A stretch of DNA of 64,000 nucleotides from Pyrocephalus nanus (Eukaryota; Chordata; Aves; Passeriformes; Tyrannidae). The notes under the pieces were generated by a model that was given only the letters and a program-made list of their open reading frames with translations, was not told the origin of the DNA and did no database searches. Shown here piece by piece: positions 1-10,682 of this stretch. A program made the translations under genes and the position numbers. The DNA lies in contig CM076270.1 in the NCBI GenBank assembly GCA_038380795.1, forward strand, positions 13,621,001-13,685,000. Reading direction: 5' to 3'. Each line of letters starts with the position of its first letter. Positions within the stretch are counted from its first letter, which is position 1.

Positions 1-45
1 AAGGTCTCTTCCCACCCACACTATTCCATGATTCTATGGTCATGG
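1..45 (+). mobile_element. CR1 LINE 3' tail, cut by the window edge
   Basis: The sequence ends in TTCCATGATTCTATGG, the typical CR1 terminal 8-mer repeat. Confidence 0.8.
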
Positions 46-646
46 GATATTTAAATACATAATTTATGTCTTAGTTCATTGTCTGAACCCTGACAGTTGA
101 TCAGGGTCTCCACAACGTGGGGAAAAAAACCCAAACAAACAACTAAAAAAAATTCCAGTTCTAGGGTTACCAATCTTATTGACCTGCAAAACCATCTGAT
201 ATTTGCCTTTTAAAGGCAAACCTTGGTCCTGTTTTACAGAGAGAACAGGTACAAAGGCAGGGCAGAGGCAGCAGCATGGACCTGAAGTGGGAAATCCCTG
301 CACTCCCTGCACAGTCCCCGTGGTTCTGTGGGGTGAAACACGTGGGGAATGCAGATGGATATGGCCAAAAGCTGCTCCCTGCCTTCGAGGGGAGAGCTGG
401 AGGGTGACCCAGGGATGGAGGCAGGGGAAGAGGGAAGGGGTTTTCCTCTCCCAGTGCCTGGCTGTGCATTCAGGGCTGTCCAACCCACAGGCCACTGGGC
501 ACAGCAAACTCAACCGGTCAATAAAGGGGAGGGGAGAGGGAGAAGAGCAACAACACATCTGAAATGGGCTGGAAAAGTCTGTAAAGGTTGGCTAAGCAGT
601 GTCCTGAAGGGAGGGAGCATTGATGAAGGTGGACTAACAGCCTTTA

Positions 647-674
<28 letters not shown>
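647..674 (+). repeat. (TATC)7 microsatellite
   Basis: Seven perfect TATC units, followed by TATATG and, after CAA, a T tract. Confidence 0.95.
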
Positions 675-677
<3 letters not shown>

Positions 678-1097
678 ATGCAATTTTTTTTTTTTTTTAA
701 ATCAGTGTTTAGTGGTTCTGCAATGTCTCAGAGGAAGCAGCAAAGTTCTCCCACCAATTAACCCCAGCCCTTTGCCCCGTGCCCTGGAGGGGCACAGGAC
801 CGTGTGTGTGTGGGGGGGCACCACCCGCCTTTATCTCTCTCTTATCTTTACCTTTATCTGCATCCCATCTCCTTGAAACACCAGCTCGGGATGGGAAACT
901 GCCGAAATCTCCTCCAGACAATGCAATGATTCAATTTACTACCTCTAACAGAGGGAGTCTATGAGAGCAGGGCGAGAATCCAGGCCGGATTGCTGGGTTT
1001 TTGCTGCCATCCTGTGGCCTCGGGTCCCTTTGCTTTGCCCGAGCCCCGCTTCTCTCCTTTTTTTAGGGATTTTTGCGTTGAGGAAGGTGGAGACAGA

Positions 1098-1145
1098 TCA
1101 TAGAATCGTGGAATATCCTGAGCTGGAAAGGACCCACGGGGGCCA
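1098..1145 (-). mobile_element. CR1 3'-end fragment
   Basis: ATAGAATCGTGGAATATCCT followed by GAGCTGGAAAGGACCCAC is the reverse complement of a CR1 tail. Confidence 0.75.
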
Positions 1146-2083
1146 CATGTCCCTCATGTCCCCTGCACTTGGATGCTGCTGCATCTCCTGCCATGTGCAC
1201 GGAAACACTTAGTGCTCTTCCCCTGCCAACGGGATTTTTTGCAAAAATATTTTGTGGTGAAAGCCCCCCCTGGGTTTAGTTCTGCAGGGGTGATCTGGGC
1301 ACTCTTCTCTGCCCTTAAAAAGTCCATTTTTTCCAAGTTGGGGAGGGGTTTTCCCATTGCTCCTGCGAAGAAAACTCCTTGGATTGCACAACTCATGAGA
1401 TGAAATAATTATAAATCTTTGGGTATTCAGGTCACAGCCCAGAGATCTCTTTTATTCAGAGAAGTTTAAAGCCAATTACTGCCTGTGCAAGGTCAGAGTG
1501 ACACGAGGACAAAGTGAGATGCTCAGGCCATGTCCCATCCCCATCCTGCAGGATCTCCTTCAGCTTGTGCCTCATGTAGGAATTAGTTACTCCAATGTCT
1601 GTGGGTTGCTTTGCAAACACAGAACCCTGGGAATATTCTGGATATTGCCAGTGCCAATATTTTAAAGGCTTTTTTTTTTTCTTCAGATGGATCCAAGTTT
1701 GTCATTGCTTTGGATGACACTGTTCTTAGCAGATTGACTCCTTGAAGAAATCATGTAGATGAAAAAGAAGAAAATGGGGGGAAAAAAAATAGGAAAACCC
1801 AGCTGGGAGTCTGGAGTTTTTCACCCTGTTTTGCCCAATGAAGAAGATGAGATGAGAGAAAGGTAATTGGGAAAAGTAACTTGAAATTCCCCACCTGAGA
1901 AGGGAAGTTTGGCCAAGCCACGTGCAATTATTTGGCATTCCTGTCTTTTTTTTTTTTTTTCCTCTGGGAAATCAACCCAGGGTGTGCATTAGACACCCTA
2001 ACACTCTGAAATGGGGGTTCAAGCAGTCCCACACTGTTGCATTACACAGGCTGATCTATGCTCTCCATCCTGGAATTAGGTGT

Positions 2084-2247
2084 CAGCTCCACTTCGGCTG
2101 ATTTTCCAGCAAAGTTTGCCTAAAAAAACTGAGTTGAAGAATTATATAAATAGAAAATGGAGTCTTTAATTACAAAAAACAAAACAAAACAAAACAAACA
2201 AACAAAAAAAGAGTAAAGGATATCTGCTTTCCTTGAGAGGGCAACAG
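2084..2247 (+). repeat. Copy 1 of a local direct repeat
   Basis: This matches 3683-3817. Both copies share CAGCTCCACTT, then GATTTTCCAGCAAAG, ACTGAGTTGAAGAATT, an A-rich tract and TATCTG-TTTCCTTGA-AG-GCAACAG. In this copy the A-rich core has expanded into AAAAC units (about 2176-2210). Confidence 0.8.
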
Positions 2248-3682
2248 TCAGCAGCAAAGGATACAGACAGAACAAGAGCAAGTAAGGAAAAATGTGTTTT
2301 TCAAGAGTGAAACTACACTTTTTTGGGTGCTTTTGAGTAGGAAAGAATCATTAATAATGATTTAAAAATACAAAAATACAATGCAAAGGATCTGTTGGTA
2401 CATCCTCTAATGGGCTGGGGAATTCTTTTCTTTCTCAGCAAGGCCCTTTCCCTTCTGTTCTGTCCCTGGCATGGCACAGCCATGCCTTTGGAATTCCTGG
2501 CCTGTGTGGAAAGCTGACCCAGAGAGGGAAAATAAATCCTGACTCTTACTAGGGGATGGTGAAAGAGTTGATTCCTTGTCCCTTGTCCCCAGTGGACTTT
2601 GCTGGAGCCTTGCAGGGACATCTGCCTTCATTCCTCACAAGCTGCATCTTCCCTCTTTTATTCATCCTAAAATCACTTCTGAAAGCCCCTATTGTGAGGT
2701 GGTTTTTCTCCTCTCTATGCAGAGCCCCATAAAACAGGCTGAAAGGCACCTTGAGAGGTCTTCTGGTCTGTCCACACAGGCTTTCTTGGAAGCCAGAAGG
2801 AAACACAAGAAAATAATATTAAAAAGAGGATAATTTCAATAAGTGTCCAAGGCTTTTCCCACCCCCAGAGCAGAAGAGCCCTGCCAGGGTAAATTTTGTC
2901 TTTCCAAAGCAACTGGAAGCAAACAAACATAATTGTTCTCCACAGTGCCAGGCTTTAGGTCCTGGGAAAGCTGGGGCTGTATTATTTGCAAGCACAATTC
3001 CTGACTTTCCAGAGGGAATCTGTTGGTGTCAAAGCAATGAGAAGGAAACAAAGGCTTGGAGGAGAAAGCCTGGGAATGGTGTTTGTGACAGATGTGCCTG
3101 AGCCTTTAGATTCTGGCCACAAAACCTGAAACAGGAATTTGCCATCTGTTTGGGATTTAGATGTTCAAAATCACCCTCCTCCCTTCCCCCAAAATGCTGG
3201 AGAAGGTTTAACAGGGTTTCCTGTGGCAGAATGAGGTGGTTGGCATGTGCACTGCTGGTACGTCCGTGGGTCACCACGTGTGCCTGGGGACCTCCTGGCA
3301 CTGGCTGCAGCATCCCAAGGGGTGGGATGGAGCTGCAGGGCCATCCCTGCTCCTGTGGGGTGCTCTTGGCTCAGAGGGAATGCTGGTCCACCCTGGGTTC
3401 TTGCAGACAGGAGTCAGGATGTCGTGGTGTTCGTCGGGGGCTCCCTCCAGGCACCTTGGGTCACCTCCCAGGAGATCTCTCCAGCCCTCCAGACTTCCTG
3501 CTTTGGTGGGATTTGGGAATAGAGAGGGTTTTCCTAGAAGGTTTAAGAGGGGGATTTGGTGCTAGGATGGCTCAGCTAGGTTTGAGCTCACAGAAGGCAG
3601 GTGGGGGTGACGTGGAGCTTCTCTGGGGGTGCCCAAGAGGTCCAAAACCACAGGACAGCAGAGCACCAGGACACAGGGCTGC

Positions 3683-3817
3683 CAGCTCCACTTTGGTTGA
3701 TTTTCCAGCAAAGTTCTCCTAAAAAACTGAGTTGAAGAATTTTATGAACAGAAAACCGAATCTTTTATAGAAAAAAAAAAAAAAAAAGAATATCTGTTTT
3801 CCTTGAAAGAGCAACAG
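3683..3817 (+). repeat. Copy 2 of a local direct repeat
   Basis: Same order of blocks as 2084-2247, with a pure A tract (about 3770-3787) in place of AAAAC units. The family is not recognised. Confidence 0.8.
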
Positions 3818-4134
3818 GCACCACAACACACCGAGCTGGGCCCTCTGGGAGAGGTTTGGCGTCCTGAACCCATGGCATGAGAACATCCTTGATGATGTTC
3901 CGTGTTATCTCCGTTGGTGCCTGGGATGTGGCAACCAAAACGTGCCCATCCCCGTTTCCCTGAGGCCTCAGGGCCTGTTAAGGCAAAGTGCAACATCAGC
4001 TTCCAGAACCAGGTATTGAAAACCCATTAATGACTTCTTAAAAACAGAGAAGCTGAAAAAAAATCCCTGCTCTGTGGCCCAAAACAGTGCTTAAAGTTTA
4101 CCTGATTTGCCAGTTAAATTGAGCTGTGAATCAA

Positions 4135-4420
4135 ATTTATGTATTTTAATTTATATGGCATTGATATATTAATTAATGTCATCCAATATATATTAATTTA
4201 TATAGTATTTTAATTGATATAGTATTTATAGTTTAATTTATATAGTCTAGGATATATAAATTTATATAGTATTAATATTTTAATTGACATACTATAGCAT
4301 ATATTAATTTATATAGTATATATTTCATTTTATATAACCTTTCTTTTATATAGTTTAATTACTAAAGTAGTTTAATTTCAATAGTATAGTATTTATTTAT
4401 TTAATTTCATTTTTTCTGTC
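4135..4420. repeat. AT-rich degenerate tandem block
   Basis: About 285 bp of A and T built from diverged TTAATTTATATAGTAT-like units. Confidence 0.85.
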
Positions 4421-4689
4421 TACCTGTCCCAAGCAGAAAACTTCCATGGCTGGTTTCCAGTATGGAAATTAGTGAAGGTGGCTACAAGATATGGCAGTTT
4501 CCCTCTACTTTTAACCTCCCTTTCTGCTTTCCTTGGCTTTGAAGCACTTCAACACAGAAGCCCAGTGGTTTTTCAGCACAGGAGGAAAGATTTGAAGCCA
4601 AAACCAGCCATTAATTTGGGCTCATGCCTCAGATTCTTCCTTGAAGAGCTCTGATCCAGGAGACTTTTGAAGGTGCGTGTTGAGATCTT

Positions 4690-4955
4690 CTCCCAGGGAA
4701 CAAGGGACAGGAGGAGAGGGAACAGCCTCAAGGTGCACCAGGGAAGGCTCAGGTTGGACATCAGGAGGAATTTCTCCCTGGAAAGGGCTGTCAGGCCTTG
4801 GCAGGGGCTGCCCAGGGAGGTTTGGAGTCACCACCCCTGGAGGTGTCCAAGGAAAGCGTGGCCATGGCACTCAGTGACAAGGTGGGCATCGGGCACAGGG
4901 GGGACTGATCTCGGAAGTATTTTCCAACCTGAATTCTGTGATTCTGTAATTCTGA
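4690..4955 (+). mobile_element. CR1 fragment
   Basis: The CR1 3' region reads GGTTGGACATCAGGAGGAAT, later GGCTGCCCAGGGAGGT, then GAGGTGTCCAAGGAAAGCGT, and ends GTGATTCTG. Confidence 0.85.
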
Positions 4956-5129
4956 TGTCCATTGTTCAGGAATGTATTTAACTGTGCATGTGCTCAGCTT
5001 GTGACAGTGTCAGGGACACCAGATCCTGTGTATGCAGCCTGTTGGTTGCTCACTGGTCCTGGGCTCCTAGACTGAGCTCTCTGGGTCATCTTGGCCCAGG
5101 AACTTGATTTAAACAACCTGTTTCCAAAC

Positions 5130-5322
5130 ACCAACACACCCTGGCACAGGTTATCCAGAGAAGCTCTGGCTGCCCCATCCCTTGGAGAGTCCAAGGCCAG
5201 ACTGGACGGGGCTTAGAGCAACCTGGGCTCATGGAAGGTGTCCCTGCCCATGGCAGGGGGTAGCACTGGATTGGCTTTAAGGTCCCTTCCAACCCAAACC
5301 ATTCCAGGATTCTGTAGTCTCA
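5130..5322 (+). mobile_element. CR1 3'-end fragment
   Basis: It starts CTGGCACAGGTTATCCAGAG, passes CCCTGCCCATGGCAGGGGGT and ends AACCATTCCAGGATTCTG. Confidence 0.9.
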
Positions 5323-7649
5323 AGAAGACATATCAGCAAAAGCCCTGCCAGCTAAACTTGTGGAGGTGTCCATGTGCCAACCCAGGGCATTGCAGCCCCT
5401 GCAACAGGGGCAAGTGTCAGTCACCTTCTCTGGTGGATGAACCTTGTCTGGGGACACTCCAGTGCAGGGCAGATTCAAGACTGAAGAGTGATAGAAAAGG
5501 GTAAATTGACGTTGGGTGGCGACAGGGCTTTCTGTACATCTTCCAGCACTACTTGTGTGGCTGCTCCTTAACACAAAACAGGGAAACAACCAGCAGTTAA
5601 TTACTTCCCCTGAGCTCATTTTGGTGGACAAAAGCTCTCCTGCCCATGTGTTTCCTCCTCCTGGGGACAGGCAGGAATGCAGAAGTTGAGAGGTTGTGTG
5701 AAGTTCACCCTTCCTGAGAAGCTCCTCTTGCTTGGGCACATCCAGAGGGGTGTTGTGGTTGAGCTGCTAAGCTGGTTGAGGGAAGGTGCTCCTCGTTGCT
5801 CTCTGAAGACCCCAAGAATGTGAAGCTGTGGGTGCTGTTGTGACTTGTTGGGAACACCAGAAACGCCCGATGTGGCTCTGCCTGTGCTACAAACCCTGCC
5901 CTACCCTACCCTGCTCCTCTGAGTCACCCCCTACACCCAGGCCTCCCTGGAGAATTGCAAAACACTCTATCTGTAAGGTCTCCTGGTGTGCCCAGCACCT
6001 TTGGGACAAAGCTGACGATGCCACTGCGTGTTAGAGGTCGGCCAGTGGGGGAAGGAGTGACTCCTTGGTGTGGCCTGGCTCCTTTGGGGGCAGCTCCTTT
6101 CTCACCTCGTGACTAACACTCGAGTCAAATGGGGAGAGAAGCTGTGGGCAAGTGACACCACCAGAGCTCTTGAACCTCATGGAGGTCATGAAAAGAATTA
6201 ATAAAAGTTAGGGGCATGTCACTTAAACAAATACACAGGAAAATACACTTTGGCTGGACCAATTTCTTCTGAATTTCCCTCCTCTCCCTCTCCCTCTGCC
6301 TTTTTTTAAATCTCTTTCTGTTTTTTTTAACTAAAATTAGAACCAGAAATGTAATTTTGAAATGCAAGCTAGAGAAAACCTCCAGTCGGTTTATTTTGCA
6401 TATGAAGACCTTGGCTTCTCTTTCCTCAGATCTTTAAATCCAGGCCTGGTATAAACCTCTCCTGGGCTCGCCTGCTGCCACACTCCAATTCTCTGTTTTC
6501 CAATGGTTTTGCTCTCCAAAACAAACCCCAGACAAACCAAGTGCCCCCATGTCTCCAAAGCCAAACTGCTTTATAAATAACACCCACTGAAAACAGTTAA
6601 CCCATCCTTTCAGGTGGGCAAACCTGGTTCCAGAGGTATTTGAGGCTCCTACCACTTTCCAAGCTTGTTTTTATTGACCTTTGGCAGGTTCTATGCCTGG
6701 AAGTTTTATCTCCTTCACCACCAGGAGTTCAGCAAGGCTGGGAAGGAGGGATCCAAACTAAGGTGTTATTAGCAGGTTATTTGGCTCTTAATGGGGAGGA
6801 GAGATGCAAGATTCTTTTAGCACAGTGGTACTTTTTTTCCCTAAGGGAAAAAAAAAAAAAAAAAAAAGAAAGAAAAAAAAAGGAGGAAAAAGGACTTTAA
6901 TTGAAGCCTGCAATGTTGTATAAATGGAAGATCTAAGTTTTAATTGAAAAATAATTATAACCACTTAATCATTTTAAATGAGGGCTGTAATTGCAGTCAG
7001 TTCATAATAGCCCAATACAGACACTTAGATTCCTGCAATAAAGCAGGGATGGTACAGCTTGATTTGCTAATAGCTCTTCCACTTCTCTCCTCTTTTGTCT
7101 CAAAGATTAATTCAGGCAAGGGCTATTAGTGCCGTTAATTGGTTCTGCAATTTAGACCTTGTGCTGGTGAATGAGTGAGTGATGCAGACCCATCAGCCAA
7201 TAATGTGAACACTTTGTCAATGTGTTGCTCATTGTCCAGCTCCTCAGAAGTCCCCCGGTGGCTCCTCCGCCACCCAAGCCCGGCTCCCGGGGGGGATCAG
7301 GAGGAGCGGGGCTCCTCGGGGATGAGGGATTCACTTAGCTTTAGATAGGTCACCCAGATGTCTTTGAAATCATTGCTGGCTTATGAATAAAATAATTAGG
7401 CAGCTGAGGCGTCCTCCTTGGCAGGGACAAATCCTGTATTCAGGAGGAATCTTCCCCTCTGTGCTAGAAGAAGGAGGTTCAGTGGGGTTGTGAGGAGTCC
7501 CCTTCCTTCAGACAGCAGCACAAGTAAAGCCAGTCTAAATCAGTAAAGTCACAGAGAACCACACAAACTCGAATTTTATCAGTTGTTATTTGCCACAGCA
7601 TCAGTGATGGGCAGGGGCACAGCTGGGGGGCACAGCTGACAGGCCTGAA
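5323..7649. other. Intergenic, no gene recognised
   Basis: It contains an A-rich tract (about 6848-6895) and the homeodomain-rich stretch listed separately; otherwise nothing. Confidence 0.6.
6900..7230. promoter_or_regulatory. Candidate conserved noncoding stretch rich in homeodomain cores
   Basis: This non-repetitive AT-rich DNA has many TAATT/AATTA cores (TTTTAATTGAAAAATAATTA, AGATTAATTCAGG, CCGTTAATTGG) and ACAATG/ACAAAG-type SOX cores. It has no sustained coding frame. Enhancer function is inferred from texture only. Confidence 0.3.
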
Positions 7650-7890
7650 GTGCCAGGGCAGGGTCAAGTTGGATCCCAGGAAAAGGTTCTTCCCCCAGAG
7701 GGTGGTTGGCACTGAACAGGCTCCCCAGGGCAGTGGACACAGCCCCAAGGCTGCCAGAGCTTCAGGAGGGTTTGGATGATCCTCTGGGGCACAGGGGCTG
7801 ACTCTTGGGGCTGGGCCTTTGCAGGGCTGAGGGTTAGACTGGATGATACCTGTAGGTCCCTCCCAGCTCAGCATATTCTGGAATTCTGTT
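7650..7890 (+). mobile_element. CR1 3'-end fragment (GGGTGGTTGGCACTG subfamily)
   Basis: It contains GGTGGTTGGCACTGAACAGG and CTCTGGGGCACAGGGGCTGA and ends at ATTCTGGAATTCTG. It belongs to the same subfamily as 30095-30308, 35522-35900 and the inner element at 56303-56508. Confidence 0.9.
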
Positions 7891-9699
7891 ACTTGGAACA
7901 GCCTGTGGTCTCATTCCTTAGCAAGAACACGCAGGGAAGGCTTTGCCCTTGCCATGTTCACATTATGGGAGATAACTGACAAGAGAAGGTGCTCTCACAC
8001 CAAGTTTAGGTGGTCGGAGCAGTTCGGTCCTTGGCTATTTTCACTGTGAGATGTTCTCAGTAGAGAAAACTCTCCTTTTGGTTACAGTTAGGAACGTTTT
8101 GCCTGGGAATGATGCTACTCACACACTTGTCCGGCTGCTATGAATTGACAAGAGTCCTTGAAGTAAATGGATTGATGATTTGGACAAGATCTGTCCCTTT
8201 GCAGCACCTCCCACTGCGGGACCGATGTGCACCAAATGGAGCTGATGGAATACAAGGTGAATTTCTCCTTTGAGGTAATTTATTGAGCACAATCCTTGGC
8301 TGCCAGGAGTCTTTTCCATCTCCAGGTGAGTTGTGACAAACACAGGGAGTGTGTTTGTGCTCTGGCCTCGGGCTCTATGTTTGGCTCTGAGATACTGGGA
8401 ACGCTTTCCGTGATTAAGCTCTGTTGACCGATACTGACTGTAATGAACAGTCCCAACACAGGCTGAGGTGTGTCACCAGCACTGGTATCGCTGTGCCCAA
8501 AAAAAACACAGGGAGGGAGAGTGGATTAGGAAAGCACATGAATCACCAACACTGCTCTTTTGGGGAAAATGAGGAAAATGGGGTAACGTTACATTTGAAC
8601 CCGAGGACTGTTGGTGACACATAGGGAGTTGTCTTTTCCCTGCTTGGTGTTTAATTTTGGGCACTAATTTCATGAACGATATGTAACAAACTTGAGTATT
8701 AGGCAGAGCATTTTCAGAATTGATAATTGAGGGCCTGGGATAAATAATCTTAAGTGAGAGTGACATCTCCTTCATGGGTATTCTCTGATGACTGGTCAGA
8801 GCTTCAGGAATAGCGTTGCTCTGCTTTGGGTGTGGCAATGGACTGGATGACTTCCCAAGGTCCCTTCCAGCTTGCGTGGTTCTCTCAAAAAAAGATGCAG
8901 AGCCAAAATAACCTCTAGGAGCCAATCACGGTGTTCCCACAAAAGGTTCGATCTTCAGAAGCAGCTTCACAAGGAAGTCCTGGAGACACTTCAGACCAAG
9001 CATCTGGGAGACACCCTTGAGCAAGGGGGAGTGTCGCCAGATGACAGTGGTCACTTCTTCATGCTCCCTTATGACTTTCCAATTCCACCACCAGAATGTT
9101 GGCCCACTGAGCTCCAGTTCTTCAGAAGGTCCCTTCTTGAACCCTCCATGAGGCGGGTGTGAGTCTGGCACTGCTGAATCAGGGCTCACCATCTCCTCCC
9201 TCCCACGGGGAGCACCTCTCCTGCACATTCCCCTTTACTCTCCAACCCAAGCAGGTACCAGCGGAAAACCAGGAAAGGAAGGGAGTTTTGAGGGATGGAG
9301 CAGAAAAGTCATTACCCAACACAGTGACTATGTGCACTGAGGCTAGGTCTCAGGGTGCTCTTGTCTTACAGCAGGTCTGCCTTGCCTTCTTTTTTTGTCC
9401 ATCTAAACAAGCCCCAACTCATATTTGGATGAGGGGTTTAAAGCAACAGTGAATGAGGATATACAGACTCCTCTATTTATTTATTGCCCTTGGTCCTCCC
9501 ACAGCAAACTGCAGGTTCCTACCATTATCTCCTCAGCAACTGCTGCCTTTTCCACATGCTCCCAGCCTGACCTCCCCACCAGGAAGGTCCACCCAAACAC
9601 CAGTGCCTAATCTTTGCTGTGTGACACCCTCTTTTACACACTAAACGTGGCTGAAGTGCTTTGGTTGAGCAAACATCCCCAGATAGAGGCACAGTCATA
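7891..9699. other. Intergenic, no gene recognised
   Basis: Only a short diverged CR1-like tail near 8.85 kb is seen. Open frames are short and unlike known proteins. Confidence 0.55.
8835..8885 (+). mobile_element. Short diverged CR1-like tail
   Basis: GACTGGATGACTTCCCAAGG then TCCCTTCCAGC resembles a CR1 tail, but the terminal 8-mers are lost. Confidence 0.45.
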
Positions 9700-10020
9700 A
9701 ACCATGGAATCATCCAGGTTGGAAAAGTCCTCCAAGATCATCAAGTCCGACCATTCCCCAGCACTGCCAACCCACCACTAACCCCTGGCCCCAAGTGCTG
9801 CATCCACAGGGTTTTAAATCCCTCCAGGGATTGAGACTCCTCCGCTGCCCTGGGCAGCTGTGCCAGGGCTGGTTCAATCCCTGGATGAGTCCTTAACTTA
9901 AGAGTTGGACTTCGAGGATCCTTGTGGGTCCTTTCCAACTCAGACTGTTCTGGGATTAAGTAAACCCTTTCCATGAAGAATTTTTTCCCAGTATCCAACC
10001 TAACCCTCTCCCCTTGGCTC
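9700..10020 (-). mobile_element. CR1 fragment, interrupted by a second CR1 tail
   Basis: Minus-oriented CR1 text runs from ACCATGGAATCATCCAGGTT to about 9885 and resumes at about 9965 (AAGAATTTTTTCCCAGTATC). Between them lies a plus-oriented tail (9897-9957). It ends about 440 bp before the stomach-type CLDN18 exon. Confidence 0.8.
9897..9957 (+). mobile_element. CR1-like tail nested in the 9700-10020 element
   Basis: TTAAGAGTTGGACTTCGAGG to CTGTTCTGGGATT is in the opposite orientation to the flanking CR1. Confidence 0.6.
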
Positions 10021-10269
10021 AGAAGCATCATCCTTGCCAGGGAAGGATTAGGCTCTCCATAGTTTTTATCCATTTCATCCGATTTAGGCACCTCTGTGTG
10101 CTTGTTCTCCCGGAGCTCAGAGTTGCTCCTGCAGGATCTCTCTGGTGGTCGTTCCAGAGGGATCTGCTGGTCCCTGTGGGACCTGTGCTGGCTGCACCTC
10201 TGCCTGGAGGGAGAAGGTAAACAGAGAGCGAGGCGTTCATGTAACAAACTGCTCTTGGTACCGGGCGAG

Positions 10270-10462
10270 GGAAAATTATCTCACCAGAAACAGATAAAGG
10301 GAAGGGGAGGTTTGTGTGGTGCCAACCAGGCCTCTGCTGACTCCATCCATGACGTAGGCACTGCCTGCAGCTAAAAGCGCCCTGTGCCCTGGCTGCCTAC
10401 CCCACAACCGGCTGGCAGAGGCTCGTGCTCGCCCCAGACCTGCCCGTGGAGCGCCTGGCACC
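10270..10462 (+). promoter_or_regulatory. CLDN18: Candidate proximal promoter of the stomach-type CLDN18 exon
   Basis: Two opposed GATA-type motifs (TTATCT at 10276 and AGATAA at 10292) are followed by a CRE-like TGACGTA at 10350-10356 and a TATA-like TAAAAG near 10373, all within 190 bp of the ATG. The human claudin-18.2 promoter is reported to depend on a CREB-binding site, so the CRE-like box is a plausible conserved element. The motifs are seen; their function is inferred. Confidence 0.5.
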
Positions 10463-10682
10463 ATGTCCGTCACCATCTGCCAGTCCATGGGCTTCGTGGT
10501 GTCAGCCCTGGGCATCGGGGGCATCATTGCATCGACCTGTATGGACCAGTGGAGCACCCAGGACCTGTACAACAACCCAGTGACTGCCGTGTTCAACTAC
10601 CAGGGTCTGTGGCGCACCTGTGTCCGCGAGAGCTCCGGCTTCACGGAATGTCGCGGGTACTTCACCATCCTGGGGCTGCCAG
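10463..10682 (+). CDS. CLDN18: CLDN18 alternative first coding exon, stomach type
   Basis: This exon is 220 nt: 73 codons plus one base. It begins at an ATG in context CACCATGT and ends in the Leu-Pro codons plus G, followed by the donor GTAGGG at 10683. The leftover G joins CC of exon 2 to make Ala74. It encodes TM1 and the claudin-signature loop with the CMDQWSTQ core and E56. The 5' UTR probably starts near 10400, downstream of a TAAAAG box at about 10373. Confidence 0.97.

Larger units (their letters stand above)
46..4134. other. Intergenic, no gene recognised
   Basis: Apart from the microsatellite, the CR1 piece near 1.1 kb and the two direct-repeat copies listed separately, I see ordinary non-coding sequence. 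Frames such as the 190-codon one at 3150-3722 have no recognisable protein character. Confidence 0.6.
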
